In this document: positions 3,813-5,764 of the stretch, in pieces
How positions within the stretch are numbered: the stretch's first letter is position 1
How the letters are laid out: each line of letters begins with the position of its first letter
NCBI GenBank assembly: GCA_009783865.1
Contig: WRCR01000274.1
Span: 1 to 5,764 of the forward strand
Length of the DNA stretch: 5,764 nucleotides
DNA from: Planctomycetaceae bacterium
GTDB lineage: Bacteria; Planctomycetota; Planctomycetia; Pirellulales; Thermoguttaceae
Reading direction: 5' to 3'
Program-made: the position numbers and the translations under genes
Notes under the pieces: generated by a model
Told to the model about the DNA's origin: nothing
The model's input: the letters and a program-made list of their open reading frames with translations, nothing else
Databases searched by the model: none

Positions 3813-5764
3813 TTACCAGTTCCGATTTTGCATCTGTTGGGAATTCCAGAAGAAAAGCGGACGGAATTCCTGCCGTATCAGCGGCGGTTCTGTAACAGCC
3901 GCCGTTGTTTGTTCCTGAACACCCGCCTGCATAAACGAACTGCTCCTTGCGAAACCGCTGCTCTCCGTAGAAACCGAAAAAACACTGTTGCCGGTTTTAT
4001 CTGCACCGGCAGTATACACGTTGGGAAATGCTGTTCTTTGCAGGTCTATTTCCGGTGTTGGAACACTCTTCTTGGTGCGGGCAAATCCGGCAGGAAATTC
4101 AACAGACGATTCCGCAAGCGTTTGCGCCGGTGTTTCGCTCGGCTGTGTCTGCATCGGCAACGGCTGATTTGGTATCGCCTGTTCCTGATACGATTGAATC
4201 AGCCGAAAGGAATCGCTCAATTCTGCAACGGGCATCATACCGACAGACGGTGTCCGCTTGACACTCTGTGCAACCGGCATCGGCGGTACAATTACCGGCG
4301 ATGCCGCAACGGCTTCCGCTTTCGTTTCCTGTTTCGGCACTTCTTGTTTCGCCACCTCTTGTTTCGGCTCTTCCTGCTTTGGTGCTTCTTGTTTCACCAC
4401 CTCTTGTTTCGGCTCTTCCTGCTTTGGTGCTTCTTGTTTTGGCGGAGCGGATTTGGCAACTTCAGGATGTTCTACCGGCTTCGGTAAAACCGGTTCGGAC
4501 GGTTTTTGTTTCGGAGAGTCGAACTTTACCGCCGCCTTTTTAGTTTCCGCCATTACAGTCGTTTCAGCCGGTTTAACCGTTTCTACCGGTACGGGGGTTG
4601 CCGCAACAACTTTTTCGGCGGGTTTTTCCTTTATTTCTTTTTTAGGAATTTCTTTCGCTGCTATCACCTTCACCGGTTGTTCCTTCGGTGTTTCTTTCGC
4701 AACTTCTTTCACCGATTGTACTGTTGGCTGAACTTTGGGGTGCGGTGTTTCCTTCTCCTCTTTAATCGGAATAACCGGCACCGCCCAAGCGACCTGCGGT
4801 GTTTCCGTCGGCGGCTCAATGACCGGTTTCTCGAACACCGGCTGTTTCTTCTCTACCGGAATTACTGCCGTCTCAATATATTTGAAATCGGTCACCTCTT
4901 CCACCAGCGGTGCAATCGGTCTAACGTCGGCGGGCGGTGTTTCCACAAGTACAGTTTCAGAAAGCACTGTTTCTGCCGGTTTTGTTTCAACCGGCTGCGT
5001 ATTAGCGGCGAACATTTCTGCTGGTTTTTCGGCGGGTGATTCTGCCGGTTTCGCAGCCGGTATCGCAAACGCAAATTGTTGTTGCGGTTCAGACGGCGAT
5101 GCGACCGGTTCCTTCCAGAAATCGTTCAATTTCGGTTCCGGCTGCGGCTCGCTGACCGAAGCCAACGGAGCCGAATCTGTCGATTTGTATGCTGACTTGT
5201 CATTTTTCGGGCGGAACGCTAGTACCGGCTCCTCTTCGGGATTAGCCGAAACCTTCTTTTGCGGTTCTATGCGGGCAAATTCATATTTTTCCTGCGGCGG
5301 TGCATTCTGGACTACAGGCGCGCTCGGTACCTTCGCAGCGGTCTTCGGACTCTCCGGTGTTTCTTTCGGGTTATTTACTGCCTTAAGTTGCGCTTTCGGC
5401 CTGCTATCCGAATTTTGCGGCGGCACCAAGTTCACAACGGCAGGTTTCACGCTTTCAATACGCCGCAACGGTACAAGTTCATCATTTTCCGCTGTTTTTC
5501 GGACTGTTTTTTTGTCTCCGGTATCGGAAATCTTATTTTTCGCGAAATCGTTCTCTTCTGCCGGCGGCAGCATCTTCACTGCATTGTTTTCCGCGGAAGG
5601 AAACACCTTGATTTTATTATTTTGCGATGCCGGTTGTCTTTCCAATGCGGCAGCATCTTCTTTCTGCTGTGCTTCGCTGTTCAGTTTAGCAACGGCGCGT
5701 TTGGCTTCGTAAAACGACAATTCTTTTTTCAGTTGTTCCTGAATATCGGCAGTAATCTGCGGTA
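3813..5764 (-). CDS. Pro/Glu/Lys/Ala-rich low-complexity protein, N-terminus missing
   Basis: The frame is open for 649 visible residues and runs off the right edge; the TTG at 5720 is an internal leucine, not a convincing start. The first ~45 visible residues (ADIQEQLKKELSFYEAKRAV and on) look like a charged alpha-helix or coiled coil. Residues from about 50 to 540 are disordered-looking, rich in Pro, Glu, Lys, Ala and Val. They have repeated KPAE motifs and a KQE-rich block near 437-478 built from PKQEx pentads. Glycine is almost absent from this stretch and I see no cysteine anywhere. The last ~95 residues are different: more Ser, Gly and Phe, two GFAR motifs, and an aromatic end (FFWNSQQMQNRNW), perhaps a small folded or binding segment. 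Such compositions occur in TonB-like periplasm-spanning linkers and scaffolds, but no TonB domain is visible. I do not recognise the family. It converges on the DUF1559 gene with no gap. Confidence 0.85.
   Translation of the reverse strand, partial: PQITADIQEQLKKELSFYEAKRAVAKLNSEAQQKEDAAALERQPASQNNKIKVFPSAENNAVKMLPPAEENDFAKNKISDTGDKKTVRKTAENDELVPLRRIESVKPAVVNLVPPQNSDSRPKAQLKAVNNPKETPESPKTAAKVPSAPVVQNAPPQEKYEFARIEPQKKVSANPEEEPVLAFRPKNDKSAYKSTDSAPLASVSEPQPEPKLNDFWKEPVASPSEPQQQFAFAIPAAKPAESPAEKPAEMFAANTQPVETKPAETVLSETVLVETPPADVRPIAPLVEEVTDFKYIETAVIPVEKKQPVFEKPVIEPPTETPQVAWAVPVIPIKEEKETPHPKVQPTVQSVKEVAKETPKEQPVKVIAAKEIPKKEIKEKPAEKVVAATPVPVETVKPAETTVMAETKKAAVKFDSPKQKPSEPVLPKPVEHPEVAKSAPPKQEAPKQEEPKQEVVKQEAPKQEEPKQEVAKQEVPKQETKAEAVAASPVIVPPMPVAQSVKRTPSVGMMPVAELSDSFRLIQSYQEQAIPNQPLPMQTQPSETPAQTLAESSVEFPAGFARTKKSVPTPEIDLQRTAFPNVYTAGADKTGNSVFSVSTESSGFARSSSFMQAGVQEQTTAAVTEPPLIRQEFRPLFFWNSQQMQNRNW
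4352..4439 (-). repeat. 45-bp tandem repeat, two copies, in the low-complexity gene
   Basis: A 43-base segment at 4352-4394 recurs identically at 4397-4439, a period of 45 bases or 15 residues. It encodes the repeated PKQEEPKQEV unit, and degenerate pentad copies flank it on both sides. The exact identity suggests recent in-frame duplication; length variation between strains is likely. Confidence 0.9.

Noticed and set aside
4330..4450. CRISPR-like repeats
   Set aside because: The repeats are directly adjacent, in frame, have a 15-codon period and encode PKQE pentads; there are no unique spacers.
4258..5712. Long plus-strand open frames (157 and 325 codons) opposite the low-complexity gene
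   Set aside because: They are antisense shadows of a biased-codon, repeat-rich gene: Ser/Gly/Phe/Thr-rich, with no ribosome binding site or recognisable family.

Overview
The window looks like a chromosomal segment from a Planctomycetota bacterium, or a close relative in the PVC group. The main reason is three DUF1559 genes. This family carries a type IV prepilin-like N-terminus and a C-terminal H-X9-DG motif, and it is greatly expanded in that phylum. A divergent uroporphyrinogen-decarboxylase-like (URO-D) gene fits the same setting. Base composition is moderate. No rRNA, tRNA, CRISPR array, transposase or phage gene was seen.

Layout. Positions 1-177 (minus) hold the first 59 codons of a DUF1559 gene that leaves the window on the left. 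Positions 217-1405 (minus) hold a second DUF1559 gene, 39 bases upstream of the first and on the same strand. Positions 1406-1588 are a divergent intergenic region with inverted repeats and a candidate promoter. Positions 1589-2599 (plus) hold an intact URO-D/MtaA-like gene. A good sigma70-like promoter at 2610-2637 precedes a third DUF1559 gene at 2689-3812 (plus). Its stop codon directly abuts the stop codon of a convergent gene at 3813 to beyond 5764 (minus). That gene encodes a large, disordered Pro/Glu/Lys/Ala-rich protein whose N-terminus lies outside the window.

Main observation. Both complete DUF1559 genes are interrupted at a poly-G tract lying exactly 34 nucleotides after a start codon that has a good Shine-Dalgarno sequence. 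The sense context is the same in both: TTTGA, then a G run, then AAAYGAA. One tract has eight Gs and the other has six. Seven Gs would restore both frames, and both proteins would then begin with a shared leader motif (LRGGNE) running into the prepilin helix (AFTLVELL). As sequenced, the two genes are shifted in opposite directions and would make only 18- and 16-residue peptides. No ATG, GTG or TTG lies between the tract and the prepilin motif, so the secretion signal can only be reached through the tract. The neighbouring partial DUF1559 gene has no tract and is in frame. The best reading is that these are slippage-prone switches (replicative phase variation or transcriptional slippage) controlling export of surface pseudopilin-like proteins. 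Homopolymer sequencing error is the main rival explanation.

The rest is more ordinary. The URO-D-like protein probably acts in cytoplasmic C1 or corrinoid chemistry and has no evident link to the pseudopilins. The Pro/Glu/Lys-rich protein cannot be assigned a function.
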